A stretch of DNA of 64,000 bases, from positions 1,240,001 to 1,304,000 of the forward strand of contig NZ_JASZYB010000001.1 of assembly GCF_030317205.1 (NCBI RefSeq). Reading direction: 5' to 3'. Source of the DNA: Variovorax sp. J2L1-78. GTDB lineage: Bacteria; Pseudomonadota; Gammaproteobacteria; Burkholderiales; Burkholderiaceae_C. Position 1 is the stretch's first letter. The number at the start of each line of letters is the position of its first letter. Shown here piece after piece: positions 27,738 through 37,273 of this stretch. The notes beneath the pieces are model-generated. The model was not told the DNA's origin. It worked only from the letters and a program-made list of their open reading frames with translations, and ran no database searches. The position numbers and the translations under genes are program-made.

Positions 27738-28103
27738 ATGCGAAATCTGCCTTTGCGACGCCGCCTGGCGATGGCGGCGGTTCCCCTGCTGCTGCCCCTG
27801 CACTTGCTGGCCCAGACCGGCCCGATCGACGCCGCGCCCAGCGCGCCGACGCGCAGCGCCTTCGCCCAGCCGGTGGATCCCGACACGCTCTCGACCCTGC
27901 GAGGGGGCCGCGAGGTCACACAGAACGACATGCGGCTCGACGGCATCACCGCCGGCAACGTGGCCGACCATGTCTCGACCGGCACCAACACGATCGCCGG
28001 CGGCGCCTTCTCCGGCATGAGCGGCCTGCCGCTGGTGGTCCAGAATTCGGGCGCCAACGTGCTGATCCAGAACGCCGTCATCGTGAACGTGAAGATGCAA
28101 TGA
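27738..28103 (+). CDS. small secreted protein with double-glycine motif
   Basis: A 121-residue protein with a signal peptide (about 1-25). The mature part has PDTLSTLRGG with Gly-Gly at 56-57; Leu at -7 and Leu at -4 relative to the end of GG match the double-glycine leader rule of C39 peptidase substrates. After it come Asn/Val-rich stretches (GLPLVVQNSGANVLIQNAVIVNVKM), suggestive of beta strands. GAGGAG precedes the ATG at 27738; the frame further upstream lacks a signal. It is 12 bp before the C39 peptidase gene. I infer a minor fibre component or nucleator processed by that peptidase. Confidence 0.75.
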   Translation: MRNLPLRRRLAMAAVPLLLPLHLLAQTGPIDAAPSAPTRSAFAQPVDPDTLSTLRGGREVTQNDMRLDGITAGNVADHVSTGTNTIAGGAFSGMSGLPLVVQNSGANVLIQNAVIVNVKMQ

Positions 28104-28115
28104 GGGAGGCACGCC

Positions 28116-28802
28116 ATGCCACGCCATCTCCTCCTCTGGCCCGCCGCCCTGCTCTGCGCCAGCCTCGCGCAGGCGCAGGGGCGCGTGCCGCAGATGACCG
28201 AAATCGCCGGCGGCAGCTACGCCGTGCCGGTGCGCACCCTGCAGCAGATCAAGCAAGCCGGCACCCTGATCCAGCAGTACGACTTCAGCTGCGGCTCGGC
28301 CGCCGTCGCCACGCTGCTGACCCACCAGTACGGCCGCCCGACCACCGAGCGCGAGGTGTTCGAGCACATGTACGCCCATGGCGACCAGGCCAAGATCCGC
28401 CGCGAGGGCTTCTCGCTGCTCGACATGAAGCGCTTTTTGCAGACGCGCGGCTTCGAAGCCGATGGTTTTCGCCAGCCGCTGGACAAACTCCGCGAGGAAG
28501 GCCTGCCCGCCATCGCGCTGATCACCGAGAACGGCTACCACCACTTCGTCGTGGTGAAGGGCCTCGACCGCGACCGGGTGCTGATCGGCGACCCGGCCAG
28601 CGGCACGCGGGCCGTGCCGCGCGCTACCTTCGAGGCGCAGTGGCAGCAGAAGCTGCTCTTCGTCGTGCATAACCGCATGGACCTGGCGCGCTTCAACCAG
28701 GCGGCCGACTGGCGCGCTGCGCCTTCGGCACCGCTGGCCAGCGGTGTGATCCGCGACGTCTTCGCGAATGGTGTGCCGCGCAACGGCCCGGGGCAATTCT
28801 GA
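28116..28802 (+). CDS. periplasmic C39-type cysteine peptidase, FapD-like
   Basis: A 228-residue protein with a signal peptide (MPRHLLLWPAALLCASLAQA) and a stand-alone C39 domain. The catalytic Cys is C59 in YDFSCGSAAVATLL, the His is H143 in YHHFVVVKG, and the Asp is D159 in LIGDPASG. Stand-alone C39 proteins of this type, with the QYDFSCGSA motif, include FapD of the Pseudomonas amyloid operon. It is not fused to an ABC transporter. Both flanking genes encode secreted proteins with RGG double-glycine motifs, its likely substrates. Its stop overlaps the next start (TGATG). Confidence 0.88.
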   Translation: MPRHLLLWPAALLCASLAQAQGRVPQMTEIAGGSYAVPVRTLQQIKQAGTLIQQYDFSCGSAAVATLLTHQYGRPTTEREVFEHMYAHGDQAKIRREGFSLLDMKRFLQTRGFEADGFRQPLDKLREEGLPAIALITENGYHHFVVVKGLDRDRVLIGDPASGTRAVPRATFEAQWQQKLLFVVHNRMDLARFNQAADWRAAPSAPLASGVIRDVFANGVPRNGPGQF

Positions 28803-29428
28803 TGGCCCGCCATCGGCTCGCCACCTTCGGCCTCTTCATCGGCCTCTCGCTCGGCGCTGCTGCCAGCGCCGGGGCCGGCACCGGCGCGCGCGACACCACC
28901 TGGATGACCGTCGGCGACGACACGCTGGCGGCGATGCGCGGCGGCTTCGACCTGGGCGGCGGCGTGATGGCGTCCTTCGGCATCAGCCGCGTCGTCACGG
29001 TGAACGGCGTGGTGCTGAGCAGCACCTCTTTCCAGTTGCCTGATCTGGGCCGCATCACGGCGGCGCAGGTCGCCGCCTTCGAGCGCTACCTGGGCAGCAC
29101 CAGCGTCGTGCAGGTCGGCAGCGGCAACACGGCGCCGACGGTGACGCCGACGGCAGACGGCGGCGCGAGCGTCGCCAGCAGTTCGGGCAGTTCGGGCAGC
29201 ACGGCCGCATCAGGCAATGCGGGGGCATCGGGGAACTCAGCCAACGCAGGCAGCGCGACCACCACGTTCAGCTCACCAGCAACCGTCGTCCAGAACACGC
29301 TGAACAACCAGGCGATCCAGACCCGCACCGTGATCGATGCCACCACGAACGCCCTGAGTCTGGCGCGGGGCGCGAACACGGCCGCGGCGCTGCGCGATGC
29401 GCTCACGCGCGCGGTGCCCGGGCGTTAG
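28802..29428 (+). CDS. secreted protein with double-glycine motif and Ser/Gly/Asn linker
   Basis: A 208-residue protein with a signal peptide (about 1-25). DDTLAAMRGG places Gly-Gly at 47-48, with Leu at -7 and Met at -4, nearly the same motif as in the 27738 gene. A globular part follows (about 50-105), then a Ser/Gly/Ala/Asn linker (about 108-160), then a helix-like end (TVVQNTLNNQAIQTRTVIDA). The start overlaps the C39 peptidase stop by one base, so translation is coupled. I infer an accessory or capping component of the fibre; no named family is recognised. Confidence 0.75.
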   Translation: MARHRLATFGLFIGLSLGAAASAGAGTGARDTTWMTVGDDTLAAMRGGFDLGGGVMASFGISRVVTVNGVVLSSTSFQLPDLGRITAAQVAAFERYLGSTSVVQVGSGNTAPTVTPTADGGASVASSSGSSGSTAASGNAGASGNSANAGSATTTFSSPATVVQNTLNNQAIQTRTVIDATTNALSLARGANTAAALRDALTRAVPGR

Positions 29429-29433
29429 CAGGT

Positions 29434-29847
29434 CTAACCGCACGCCGCCCGGACGATGCGCTGCGTCGGGTTGGGCGCCATGTCCTTGAACAGCATCGGC
29501 TTGGGATCGTTCGTGTAGTCGGTCCGTGTGTGGGCGTCGCCCCGCCACAGCGGCTCGCCATAGAAGCTGGCCCGCCGGTAGTGGGCACGGCGTGCGTGGC
29601 AGTCGAACACCACTTCCGATGCGTAGGAACGGTAGGCCACGCCCTCCCAGTTGTGGCGCTGCGTCGAGCGGCTCACGCGCACGTGCATGACCCGCGCCTC
29701 GCGTTCCCGCAAGACGGACACGGGATCGACCTCGACGGTGTCGACCGTCGGGTCATTGGGATTGCCGGCCACGGTGAACCAGGTGCTCTGCGCCTGAGCC
29801 CAGGTCGCGCCGGCCAACACCACGGCCCCGATCCACCACGTCTTCAC
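29434..29847 (-). CDS. surface-adhesin E-like secreted protein
   Basis: A 137-residue protein with GTG start (VKTWWIGAVVLAGATWAQAQ signal peptide), preceded by AGAGGAAC. The mature part (STWFTVAGNPNDPTVDTVEV, then YASEVVFDCHARRAHYRRASFYGE) resembles the surface-adhesin E family of small periplasmic proteins, with two Cys that may pair. It is convergent with the last gene of the Fap-like cluster; the two stops lie within a short dyad (GTTAG at 29424-29428, CTAAC at 29434-29438). A link to the fibre system is possible but unproven. Confidence 0.65.
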   Translation of the reverse strand: MKTWWIGAVVLAGATWAQAQSTWFTVAGNPNDPTVDTVEVDPVSVLREREARVMHVRVSRSTQRHNWEGVAYRSYASEVVFDCHARRAHYRRASFYGEPLWRGDAHTRTDYTNDPKPMLFKDMAPNPTQRIVRAACG

Positions 29848-29905
29848 ATCTGTTCCTCTGTCAGCAGGTGACCCGAGCGTGCCACCCCACACGTCCGCTG
29901 TCCCC

Positions 29906-31303
29906 TCATGGCCATTGCGCAGGATGCGTGCCAGGCGGCATCGACGGCCGGCGCCAGAACGCCGGCGTGCGGGCGAGCTGTGCGCTGTGGCGCAGCGCCT
30001 GCAGTTCGCCGAAGCCGGACGCGCTGCTCTCGATGTAGGGCGCGAGATCGGCGATACCGGGCCTGGGCACGTCGAGCCCACCCGGCACGCGGCCCAGGCT
30101 GCGCAGCCACTGGCCGGTCTGCGCCAGCGACACCTGCACGTGCCAGCTGCCACCCTCGCGCTGCTGGCGCCACAGCGCGGCGGCAGCCCCGAAGGCGATC
30201 AGGTAGCCCGTCGCCTCGTCGAGGATCTGCATCGGCATCGGACGCGGCTGGCCGTCGCCCTTGGCTTCGCCCTCGGCGTGGTTGAAGCCCATGGCCGTCT
30301 GCACCAGCGAATCGAAACCGCGCCGCGCGGCCCATGGGCCCTGCGTGCCGTAGGCGCTCAGCGACACGCAGACGATGCCCGGCCGCAGGCGCGCCAGCGC
30401 CTGGGGGCCGAAGCCCAGTTCTGCGATGCCGCCGGGCCGGTAGCCCTGCACGAAGACATGCGCATCCGCGACCAGGCGCTGCAGCGTGGCCTGCCCCTCG
30501 TCGCTGCGCAGGTCGACATGGGCCGACAGCTTCCCGCGGCTGGTGTCGGCGATGGCCTCGATGTTGGGCAGCCCCGGCGAATTGACCAGCAGCACCTCGG
30601 CACCGTAGGCCGCGAGCGCACGGCCGCCGACGGGGCCGGCCAGGATGCGCGTGAGGTCGAGCACCCGCAGGCCGGCGAGCGGTGGCTCGTCGTCGTCCAG
30701 CGGCGGCAGCGCGCGCGGCGCGGCATCACCGATGCGCTCCAGGGTGAAGAGCGGCTGCACGGCGACCGCGCGGCCCTGCGGCGTCGCGTCCCAATCGTCG
30801 AAGCGGCGCAGCGCGGTGACGACCAGCCCACGCTCGGCCGCGGCCTGCTCGAAATCGAGCGCGCGCCAGCCCAGCAGGGCCTGTTCGGCATCGCTGCGCT
30901 GCGCCCCCTCGGGGTCGAGGCCGAGCAGACGCAAGGCGCCCTCCCGGTGATGGCGGAAGTTGGCGTGGATGCGCACGTGGCCGTCGGCGCAGCGGTACAG
31001 GCCGGAGAAGGCATCCCACAGATCGGGCACCCGGCCGTCGAGGCTGAACCAACCGGTGCATTCCAGCGCGGCATGCCGCATGTCGACCGCCACCGCCTGC
31101 CGCGGCGTGCCGCGCGCATGGCCCAGCTCGCAGGCGGCCAGCGCCGCGGCCGCGATGCTGGTCTGCGCCGCCGCGCCGACGGCGAAGGACGACGGCAGCA
31201 CCGGGTCGGCCCCCGTCAGGTGCGCGAAGGCGAGCGCTTCCGCCGGCAGGCCGGCCTCTTGCCAGAGTGGCCGAAGAAAGGACATCGCATCGGTATCGGA
31301 CAT
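29906..31303 (-). CDS. CaiB/BaiF-family CoA transferase
   Basis: A 465-residue family III CoA-transferase. Two regions match the family: an N-terminal lid-like half and the core LAGLRVLDLTRILAGPVGGRALAAYGAEVL, with LRSDEGQATLQRLVADAHVFVQGYRPGG and CVSLSAYGTQGPWAARRGFDSLVQTAMGF following. The ATG at 31303 has GGGAG 9 nt upstream; the frame above it needs a TTG. Substrate is unknown, since such enzymes act on carnitine, formate/oxalate or fatty-acid CoA esters. It lies 23 bp downstream of bglX on the same strand but shares no obvious pathway. Confidence 0.88.
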   Translation of the reverse strand: MSDTDAMSFLRPLWQEAGLPAEALAFAHLTGADPVLPSSFAVGAAAQTSIAAAALAACELGHARGTPRQAVAVDMRHAALECTGWFSLDGRVPDLWDAFSGLYRCADGHVRIHANFRHHREGALRLLGLDPEGAQRSDAEQALLGWRALDFEQAAAERGLVVTALRRFDDWDATPQGRAVAVQPLFTLERIGDAAPRALPPLDDDEPPLAGLRVLDLTRILAGPVGGRALAAYGAEVLLVNSPGLPNIEAIADTSRGKLSAHVDLRSDEGQATLQRLVADAHVFVQGYRPGGIAELGFGPQALARLRPGIVCVSLSAYGTQGPWAARRGFDSLVQTAMGFNHAEGEAKGDGQPRPMPMQILDEATGYLIAFGAAAALWRQQREGGSWHVQVSLAQTGQWLRSLGRVPGGLDVPRPGIADLAPYIESSASGFGELQALRHSAQLARTPAFWRRPSMPPGTHPAQWP

Positions 31304-31326
31304 CGCTCGCAACTCCCTGTTGTTCC

Positions 31327-33618
31327 CTAGCGCAGTTCGAAGCTCGTCTGCTTCACGGCCTGCGAATCGAGGCCGATTTGCACGTTGAAGGCGCCCGGCT
31401 CGGCCACGTGCTGCAGCTGCGCGTTGAAGAACTTCAGCTTCGATTCGTCGATGGTGAAGCGCACCACCTTCTCCTCGCCCGGCTGCAGCGCCACCTTGCG
31501 GAAGTCCTTGAGTTCCTTCACCGGCCGCACCACCGAGGCAGCCACGTCCTGGATGTAGAGCTGCACCACCGTCTCGCCGGCGCGCTGGCCCATGTTCTTC
31601 ACGGTGACCGCCGCCTCGACCTTGCCGCCGCGACCCATCGTCGCGCCCGAGAGCACCACGTCGGACAGCGCGAAGTCGGTGTAGCTCAGGCCGTAGCCGA
31701 AGGGGTACAGCGGCCCGGTGACTTCCTCGAAATACTGGGAGGTGTAGTTGCCCGGCTTGCCTTCGGTGAAGGGGCGGCCCAGGCGCGCGTGGTTGTAGTA
31801 GGTCGGGATCTGGCCGACCGAGCGCGGGAACGAGATGGGCAGTTTGCCGGACGGGTTGTAGTCGCCGAAGAGCACGTCGGCGATGGCGTGGCCGCCTTCC
31901 ATGCCGGTGTACCAGGTCTCGAGGATCGCGTCGGCTTCCTGCTGCTCGCGCTGCAAGGCGAGCGGGCGGCCGTTCATGAGCACCAGCACCAGCGGTTTGC
32001 CGGTGGCCTTGAGCGCGGTGATGAGGTCGCGCTGGCTTTGCGGCAGGTCGAGGTTGGTGCGGCTGGACGACTCGTGCGACATGCCGCGCGCCTCGCCGAC
32101 GGCGGCGACGATCACGTCGGACTGGCGCGCCGCGGCCACGGCCTCGTCGATCATCGCGGCGGGCGTGCGCTTGTCCTGCGTGACCTCGGGCGTGTCCCAG
32201 TTCAGGAAGTTGAGGTACTTGACGATGCCTTCGTCGTTGGTGATGTTGGCACCGCGCGCATAGAGCACGCGGCCCTGCGTGCCGACGGCCGTGTTCAGGC
32301 CGGTGCGCAGCGTGACGGCGTTCTTCGAATTGCCGGCCGCCGACCAGCTGCCCAGCATGTCGATGGGCGCGTCGGCCAGAGGGCCGACCAATGCGATGGT
32401 CTTGGACTTCGCAAGCGGCAGCGTGCGGTTGCGGTTCTCGAGCAGCACCATCGACTTGCGGGCGACCTCGCGCGCCGCGGCCCGGTGCAAGCGGCTCTCG
32501 GCATCGAGATCGGCCGGGTCGTCCTTGGCCACGCCGATGCGCAGGTAGGGGTTGTGGAACAGGCCCATGTCGTACTTGGCGCCCAGCACCTCGCGCACCG
32601 CGTTGTCGATCTCGCGCATGGCCACGTCGCCCGACTGCACCAGCGCCGGCAGCTCCTTCAAGTAGACCGAGTCGGCCATGCTCAGGTCGATGCCGTTCTT
32701 GATCGCCAGCTTGGCGGCTTCGCGCTCGTCCTTGGCCACGCCGTGGCGCATGAGTTCGACGATGGCCCCGTGGTCGCTCACGCTCACGCCCTTGAAGCCC
32801 CAGTCCTTGCGCAGCAGGTCCTGCATGAGCCAGGTGTTCGATGTGGCCGGCACGCCATTGATCGAGTTGAGCGCGACCATCACGCCACCGGCGCCGGCGT
32901 CGATAGCGGCGCGGTAGGGCGGCAGGTACTCGTTGTACATGCGCATCGGGCTCATGTCGACGGTGTTGTAGTCGCGGCCGCCTTCGACCGCGCCGTACAG
33001 CGCGAAGTGCTTGACGCTGGCCATGATGCGATCGGCCGGCACCGGCCGCGTGCCCTGGAAGCCCGTGACCGTCGCCTTCGCGATCTCGGAGACCAGGTAT
33101 GGGTCTTCGCCGAAGCCTTCGGAGGTGCGGCCCCAGCGCGGGTCGCGCGCGATGTCGACCATCGGCGCGAAGGTCATGTCGACCGAGTCGCCCGCAGCTT
33201 CCTTCGCGGCCGTGCTGGCCATCAGCTTGACCGCCTCCATGTCCCAGCTCGATGCCAGGCCCAGGCCGATCGGGAAGGTGGTGCGGTGGCCGTGGATCAC
33301 GTCGTAGGCGAAGAACATCGGGATCTTCAGCCGGCCCTTCATGGCAGCGTCCTGCAGCAGGCGGTTGTGCGGCCGGTTCACCGAATTGAAGGTGCCGCCC
33401 ACGCGGCCCGCGGTGATCTCGTCGGCCAGTTGCGCGATGGGCATCTCGGGGCCGATGCTGATGAGACGCAGCTGGCCGATCTTCTCGTCGAGGGTCATCT
33501 TCCCGACCATGTCGGCGATGAACGTGCCCTTGTTGGCCAGCGCGGAGGGATCATGCTGGGCGAAGGCCAGCGGGCTGGCCAGGCCGGCCGCGAGGGCCAG
33601 CAGATGCGACATCTTCAT
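31327..33618 (-). CDS. bglX: periplasmic beta-glucosidase, GH3
   Basis: A 763-residue glycoside hydrolase family 3 enzyme with a signal peptide (about 1-20). The (beta/alpha)8 domain contains [54 protein letters not shown] and the nucleophile D282 in VSVSDHGAI. The alpha/beta sandwich and C-terminal FnIII-like domain follow ([35 protein letters not shown]). Length and order match BglX. It would hydrolyse beta-glucosides in the periplasm. It diverges from opgG, 320 bp away, so the two periplasmic glucan proteins are neighbours. Confidence 0.95.
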   Translation of the reverse strand: MKMSHLLALAAGLASPLAFAQHDPSALANKGTFIADMVGKMTLDEKIGQLRLISIGPEMPIAQLADEITAGRVGGTFNSVNRPHNRLLQDAAMKGRLKIPMFFAYDVIHGHRTTFPIGLGLASSWDMEAVKLMASTAAKEAAGDSVDMTFAPMVDIARDPRWGRTSEGFGEDPYLVSEIAKATVTGFQGTRPVPADRIMASVKHFALYGAVEGGRDYNTVDMSPMRMYNEYLPPYRAAIDAGAGGVMVALNSINGVPATSNTWLMQDLLRKDWGFKGVSVSDHGAIVELMRHGVAKDEREAAKLAIKNGIDLSMADSVYLKELPALVQSGDVAMREIDNAVREVLGAKYDMGLFHNPYLRIGVAKDDPADLDAESRLHRAAAREVARKSMVLLENRNRTLPLAKSKTIALVGPLADAPIDMLGSWSAAGNSKNAVTLRTGLNTAVGTQGRVLYARGANITNDEGIVKYLNFLNWDTPEVTQDKRTPAAMIDEAVAAARQSDVIVAAVGEARGMSHESSSRTNLDLPQSQRDLITALKATGKPLVLVLMNGRPLALQREQQEADAILETWYTGMEGGHAIADVLFGDYNPSGKLPISFPRSVGQIPTYYNHARLGRPFTEGKPGNYTSQYFEEVTGPLYPFGYGLSYTDFALSDVVLSGATMGRGGKVEAAVTVKNMGQRAGETVVQLYIQDVAASVVRPVKELKDFRKVALQPGEEKVVRFTIDESKLKFFNAQLQHVAEPGAFNVQIGLDSQAVKQTSFELR

Positions 33619-33938
33619 TCAGTCTCTTTCTCGGAGGATGGTGCGAAGCCGGTCTTTGCCGACAAGGCCTCACATTCGGCGATGCTAAGCTAAGACCATG
33701 TTGGCAAGCCGACGTTCCACACACCCTGCCAGACCTGCGAGACCTCCCAAAGCGCGGCAGGAATATTGCTTCTGACTCGCCGGTGCGCGAGCCGAGAGTG
33801 TCGCGGCCCCCAGCGCCCGACCCTGTCGGTATTCGCCGCATGGCCGCGCAGTCGTTTCGATATGCACGACGCCGCGGCGATGCAGCGCCGATCCATCTCC
33901 CCTCGTCCCCTGTGCCTTCTGCTTATGGAATCCACCGC
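33619..33938. other. 320-bp gap between bglX and opgG
   Basis: This stretch must carry the divergent promoters of bglX and opgG. The opgG frame stays open back to 33783, but the signal peptide points to the ATG at 33939. A short direct repeat (GCTAAGCTAAG) is near 33685. I see no RNA gene, strong palindrome or further ORF. Confidence 0.4.
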
Positions 33939-35609
33939 ATGACCCCCACCGCACGCCACAAGAAGAAACCATCGATCGCCCTGCTCTGCACCGGTGCGCT
34001 TGCGTCGCTGTTGTGCGCCGCGCAGGCGCATGCCTTCTCGCTCGACGACGTGACGGCGCGGGCCCGGGCGCTCATGGAAAAGCCGTACGTAGCGCCGGTG
34101 AGCAACTTGCCGCCGGTCTTCAGCAGCATGCAGTTCGCCGACTACCAGAAGATGCAGCCGCGCACCGACCGCTTCGAGTGGCGCGACCAGCCCACGCCCT
34201 TCCGCCTGAACTTCTATCACCAGGGCATGCAGTTCAACGCCCCGGTGCGCATCAACGAAATCAACGGCGACGCGGTGCAGGAGATCAAGTACGACCCGGA
34301 CCGTTTCGACTTCGGCAACCTCAGCTTCGACAAAGGCGCCACGAGCACGCTCGGCTACGCCGGCTTCCGGGTGATGTACCCGATCAACCAGCCGGGCAAG
34401 GACGACGAGATCATGAGCTTCCTGGGCGCGAGCTACTTCCGCGTCATCGGCAAGGGCCAGGTCTACGGGCTGTCGAGCCGCGGGCTGGCGATCGACACCG
34501 CGCCGCCCGGCGGCGAAGAGTTCCCGAACTTCCGCGAGTTCTGGGTGCAGCGCCCCTCGGGCACCGACAAGCAGTTGGTCATCTACGCGCTGCTCGACTC
34601 GCCACGCGCCACGGGGGCCTACCAGTTCATCTTGCAGCCCGGCGGCAAGGACGCGGTGGTCGACGTGCAGGCCAACGTGTTCGTGCGCGGCGACATCAAG
34701 TCGTTGGGCGTCGCGCCGCTGACCAGCATGTTCCTCTACGGTCCGAACCAGCAGTCGGAGCTCAAGCGCAGCTTCCGCCCGGCCATCCACGACTCGAACG
34801 GCCTGGCGATCCACACCGGCGCCAACGAATGGCTGTGGCGCCCGCTGAACAACCCGAAGAACCTGGCGATCAGCACCTTCAGCGTCGACAACCCGAAGGG
34901 CTTCGGCCTGCTGCAGCGCGGCCGCGAGTTCTCGCGCTTCGAAGACCTGCGCGACCGCTACGACCTGCGGCCCAGCGCCTGGATCGAGCCGCAGGGCAAC
35001 TGGGGCAAGGGCAAGGTCACGCTGATGGAGATCCCGACGCCCGACGAGACCAACGACAACATCGTCGCCTACTGGACGCCCGACGCGCCGACGCAGCGCG
35101 GCCAGATGCTGCAGTTCGCCTACCGGATGCACTGGACCACCGACGAGCCGGCGCTGCACGGCCAGGACAACGCCTGGGTGCGCCAGACCTTCCACACCGA
35201 CGGCGAACAGTTGCAGGCCAACCTGATCCGCGCGCTCGACGGCAGCAGCGCCTTCCTGATCGACTTCGAAGGGCCGGTGCTGGCCAAGCTGCCGCCCGGT
35301 GCGCCGCTGAGCGCGTTGGTGAGCGTGGGCGACAACGCCGAGCTGCTGGAGAACTCGGTGCAGCGCAACCCGGCCATCAAGGGCGCGCGCGTGCAGCTGC
35401 GGGTCAAGGTGAAGAACCCGGCCCTGCCGGTGGAGATGCGCGCGGCCCTGATGCAGGGCGACAAGGCGCTGAGCGAAACCTGGAGCTACCAGCTGCCGCC
35501 GAACCCGCCACCGGCCGTCGCGCCTGCGGCGACGCCCCCGCTCGCCACACCGGCCAACACCCCGGCGGCCCCATCGACCACCGCACCGGCCGCCCCGCCG
35601 GCGCGCTGA
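33939..35609 (+). CDS. opgG: periplasmic glucan biosynthesis protein OpgG
   Basis: A 556-residue MdoG/OpgG family protein, needed for the branching and export step of osmoregulated periplasmic glucans. A signal peptide ([20 protein letters not shown]) is followed by the family opening [19 protein letters not shown]. Family segments include [74 protein letters not shown] and [31 protein letters not shown]. The C-terminus ends in a Pro/Ala/Thr-rich tail of about 35 residues that is not part of the fold. No opgH is adjacent; a paralogue, opgD, is 4.3 kb downstream. Confidence 0.93.
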   Translation: MTPTARHKKKPSIALLCTGALASLLCAAQAHAFSLDDVTARARALMEKPYVAPVSNLPPVFSSMQFADYQKMQPRTDRFEWRDQPTPFRLNFYHQGMQFNAPVRINEINGDAVQEIKYDPDRFDFGNLSFDKGATSTLGYAGFRVMYPINQPGKDDEIMSFLGASYFRVIGKGQVYGLSSRGLAIDTAPPGGEEFPNFREFWVQRPSGTDKQLVIYALLDSPRATGAYQFILQPGGKDAVVDVQANVFVRGDIKSLGVAPLTSMFLYGPNQQSELKRSFRPAIHDSNGLAIHTGANEWLWRPLNNPKNLAISTFSVDNPKGFGLLQRGREFSRFEDLRDRYDLRPSAWIEPQGNWGKGKVTLMEIPTPDETNDNIVAYWTPDAPTQRGQMLQFAYRMHWTTDEPALHGQDNAWVRQTFHTDGEQLQANLIRALDGSSAFLIDFEGPVLAKLPPGAPLSALVSVGDNAELLENSVQRNPAIKGARVQLRVKVKNPALPVEMRAALMQGDKALSETWSYQLPPNPPPAVAPAATPPLATPANTPAAPSTTAPAAPPAR

Positions 35610-35668
35610 TCCGTACCGGACCTCGCGCCGCGCCGGCAGAGGCCGAGCGCCGCACGGGGACGAGCGCT

Positions 35669-35696
35669 TCTCTGTAGCATTTCGCCTTTACAGAGA
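35669..35696. promoter_or_regulatory. inverted repeat upstream of the DHA2 pump gene
   Basis: TCTCTGTA (35669-35676) and TACAGAGA (35689-35696) are perfect 8-bp inverted repeats 12 nt apart, ending 19 bp before the ATG of the efflux gene. The position would suit a repressor operator, but no adjacent TetR or MarR gene is present. An RNA hairpin over the leader is an alternative. Confidence 0.45.
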
Positions 35697-35715
35697 CCGG
35701 CCCTCGCGGCATCGC

Positions 35716-37227
35716 ATGCGCTCATCCCCCCTTACAACGAACCGGCCGCTGGTCATCGCGTCGATCATGGCCTCGATGGCAATGGTGGCGATCGAGGCCA
35801 CCATCGTCTCCACCGTGATGCCGCAGATCGCCTCGTCGCTGGGCGGGCTGCACCTCTACAGCTGGGTCTTCGCGTCCTTCCTGCTGGCGCAGACGGCCAT
35901 GACCGTGGTCTTCGGCAAGCTTTCCGACCTGTATGGGCGCAAACCGGTGATGTTCGCGGGCATCGCGATCTTCCTGGTGGGCTCGGTGCTCGCGGGCTTC
36001 GCCTGGTCGATGCCCGCGATGATCGCCTTCCGCCTGATCCAGGGCGTCGGCGCGGGCGCCATCCAGCCGGTGGCACTCACCATCGTCGGCGACCTGTACC
36101 CGGTGCGCGAGCGCGGCAAGGTGCAGGGCTACCTGGCCAGCGTGTGGGCGGTGTCGGCCGTGCTCGGGCCGATGCTCGGCGCGCTCATCGTCCAGAAGCT
36201 GTCCTGGGCCTGGATCTTCTGGATCAACATCCCGATCGGGCTGCTGGCGGCGGCGGGCTTCTGGTTCTTCCTGCGTGAAGCGCCGTCGGTGCGTCGCAGC
36301 AGCATCGATCTGATCGGCGCCCTGCTCTTCACGGTCGGCATCGCCGCCCTGATGATCGCGCTCACCGAATTCGGCATCGGCAACAACGGCACGGCAGGCG
36401 CCTGGGCGCTCTGCTTCGTCGTGGCGGCCGGCCTCTTCGTCGTGCAGGAGCGCCGCGCGCCCGACCCGATGGTCTCGTTCCGCCTGTGGGGGGCGCGGGT
36501 GATCGCGACCGTCAACGGCGCGTCGATGCTGGTGGGCATGTCGCTCATCGGCATCACGACCTTCCTGCCGATGTATGTGCTGGTGGTGCTCGAGCGTTCG
36601 TCGGTGGTGGCCGGGCTGGCCCTCACGATGGTGATGCTCGGCTGGCCGCTGGGTGCCACCCTCGCCTCCCGCACCTTCCATCGCTTCGGTCTGTGGCGCG
36701 TGGTCTTCGCGGGGTCGGCCCTGATCCCGCTGGGCGCGCTGGCCTTCGTGCTGCTGCGGCCCGGCAGCTCGCCGATGCTGGCCGGCGCGGGCTCCTTCGT
36801 CATCGGCCTGGGCTTCGGCCTGCTGAGCCTGGGCTCGCTGATCCTCATCCAGGAATCGGTCGAACTCTCGCAGCGGGGCATCGCGACCGCATCGAACATC
36901 TTCTCGCGCAACCTCGGCAGCGCGCTGGGCGCCACCTTCTTCGGTGCCATCTTCAACGTGGGCCTGAGCCGTGCGAACGGCGGCGCGTTGATCTCGGAAG
37001 AGCAGTTGCGCCAGCTGCTGCAGGGCGCGCATGGCGGCACCGCCCCCACCGTCAGCGATACCGCCATCCGCGCGGCGCTGGCCGGCTCGCTGCAGTTCAC
37101 CTTCCTGATGATGCTGGTCGTGACGCTGGGCATCGTCGTGCTCGCGCTGGTGCTGCCGCGGCAGGGCCTGGGCATGCGCACGGCCGAGTCGCCAACGAAA
37201 GAGGCGCTGCCGCAGAACCTGCACTGA
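35716..37227 (+). CDS. DHA2-family MFS multidrug transporter
   Basis: A 503-residue inner-membrane transporter with about 14 hydrophobic segments. The MFS motif A region is VFGKLSDLYGRKPVMFAGI, the DHA motif near TM1 is AIEATIVSTVMPQIASSLGG, and the antiporter motif C is AVSAVLGPMLGALI. The DHA2 subgroup is supported by the 14-segment layout. It would export drugs or toxic metabolites by proton exchange. It is preceded by an 8-bp inverted repeat and convergent with scoB. Confidence 0.9.
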   Translation: MRSSPLTTNRPLVIASIMASMAMVAIEATIVSTVMPQIASSLGGLHLYSWVFASFLLAQTAMTVVFGKLSDLYGRKPVMFAGIAIFLVGSVLAGFAWSMPAMIAFRLIQGVGAGAIQPVALTIVGDLYPVRERGKVQGYLASVWAVSAVLGPMLGALIVQKLSWAWIFWINIPIGLLAAAGFWFFLREAPSVRRSSIDLIGALLFTVGIAALMIALTEFGIGNNGTAGAWALCFVVAAGLFVVQERRAPDPMVSFRLWGARVIATVNGASMLVGMSLIGITTFLPMYVLVVLERSSVVAGLALTMVMLGWPLGATLASRTFHRFGLWRVVFAGSALIPLGALAFVLLRPGSSPMLAGAGSFVIGLGFGLLSLGSLILIQESVELSQRGIATASNIFSRNLGSALGATFFGAIFNVGLSRANGGALISEEQLRQLLQGAHGGTAPTVSDTAIRAALAGSLQFTFLMMLVVTLGIVVLALVLPRQGLGMRTAESPTKEALPQNLH

Positions 37228-37273
37228 GTGCAGGTCCGGCGGTTCAGCGCCTCCGGCTTTTCAGGTCCGTGGA

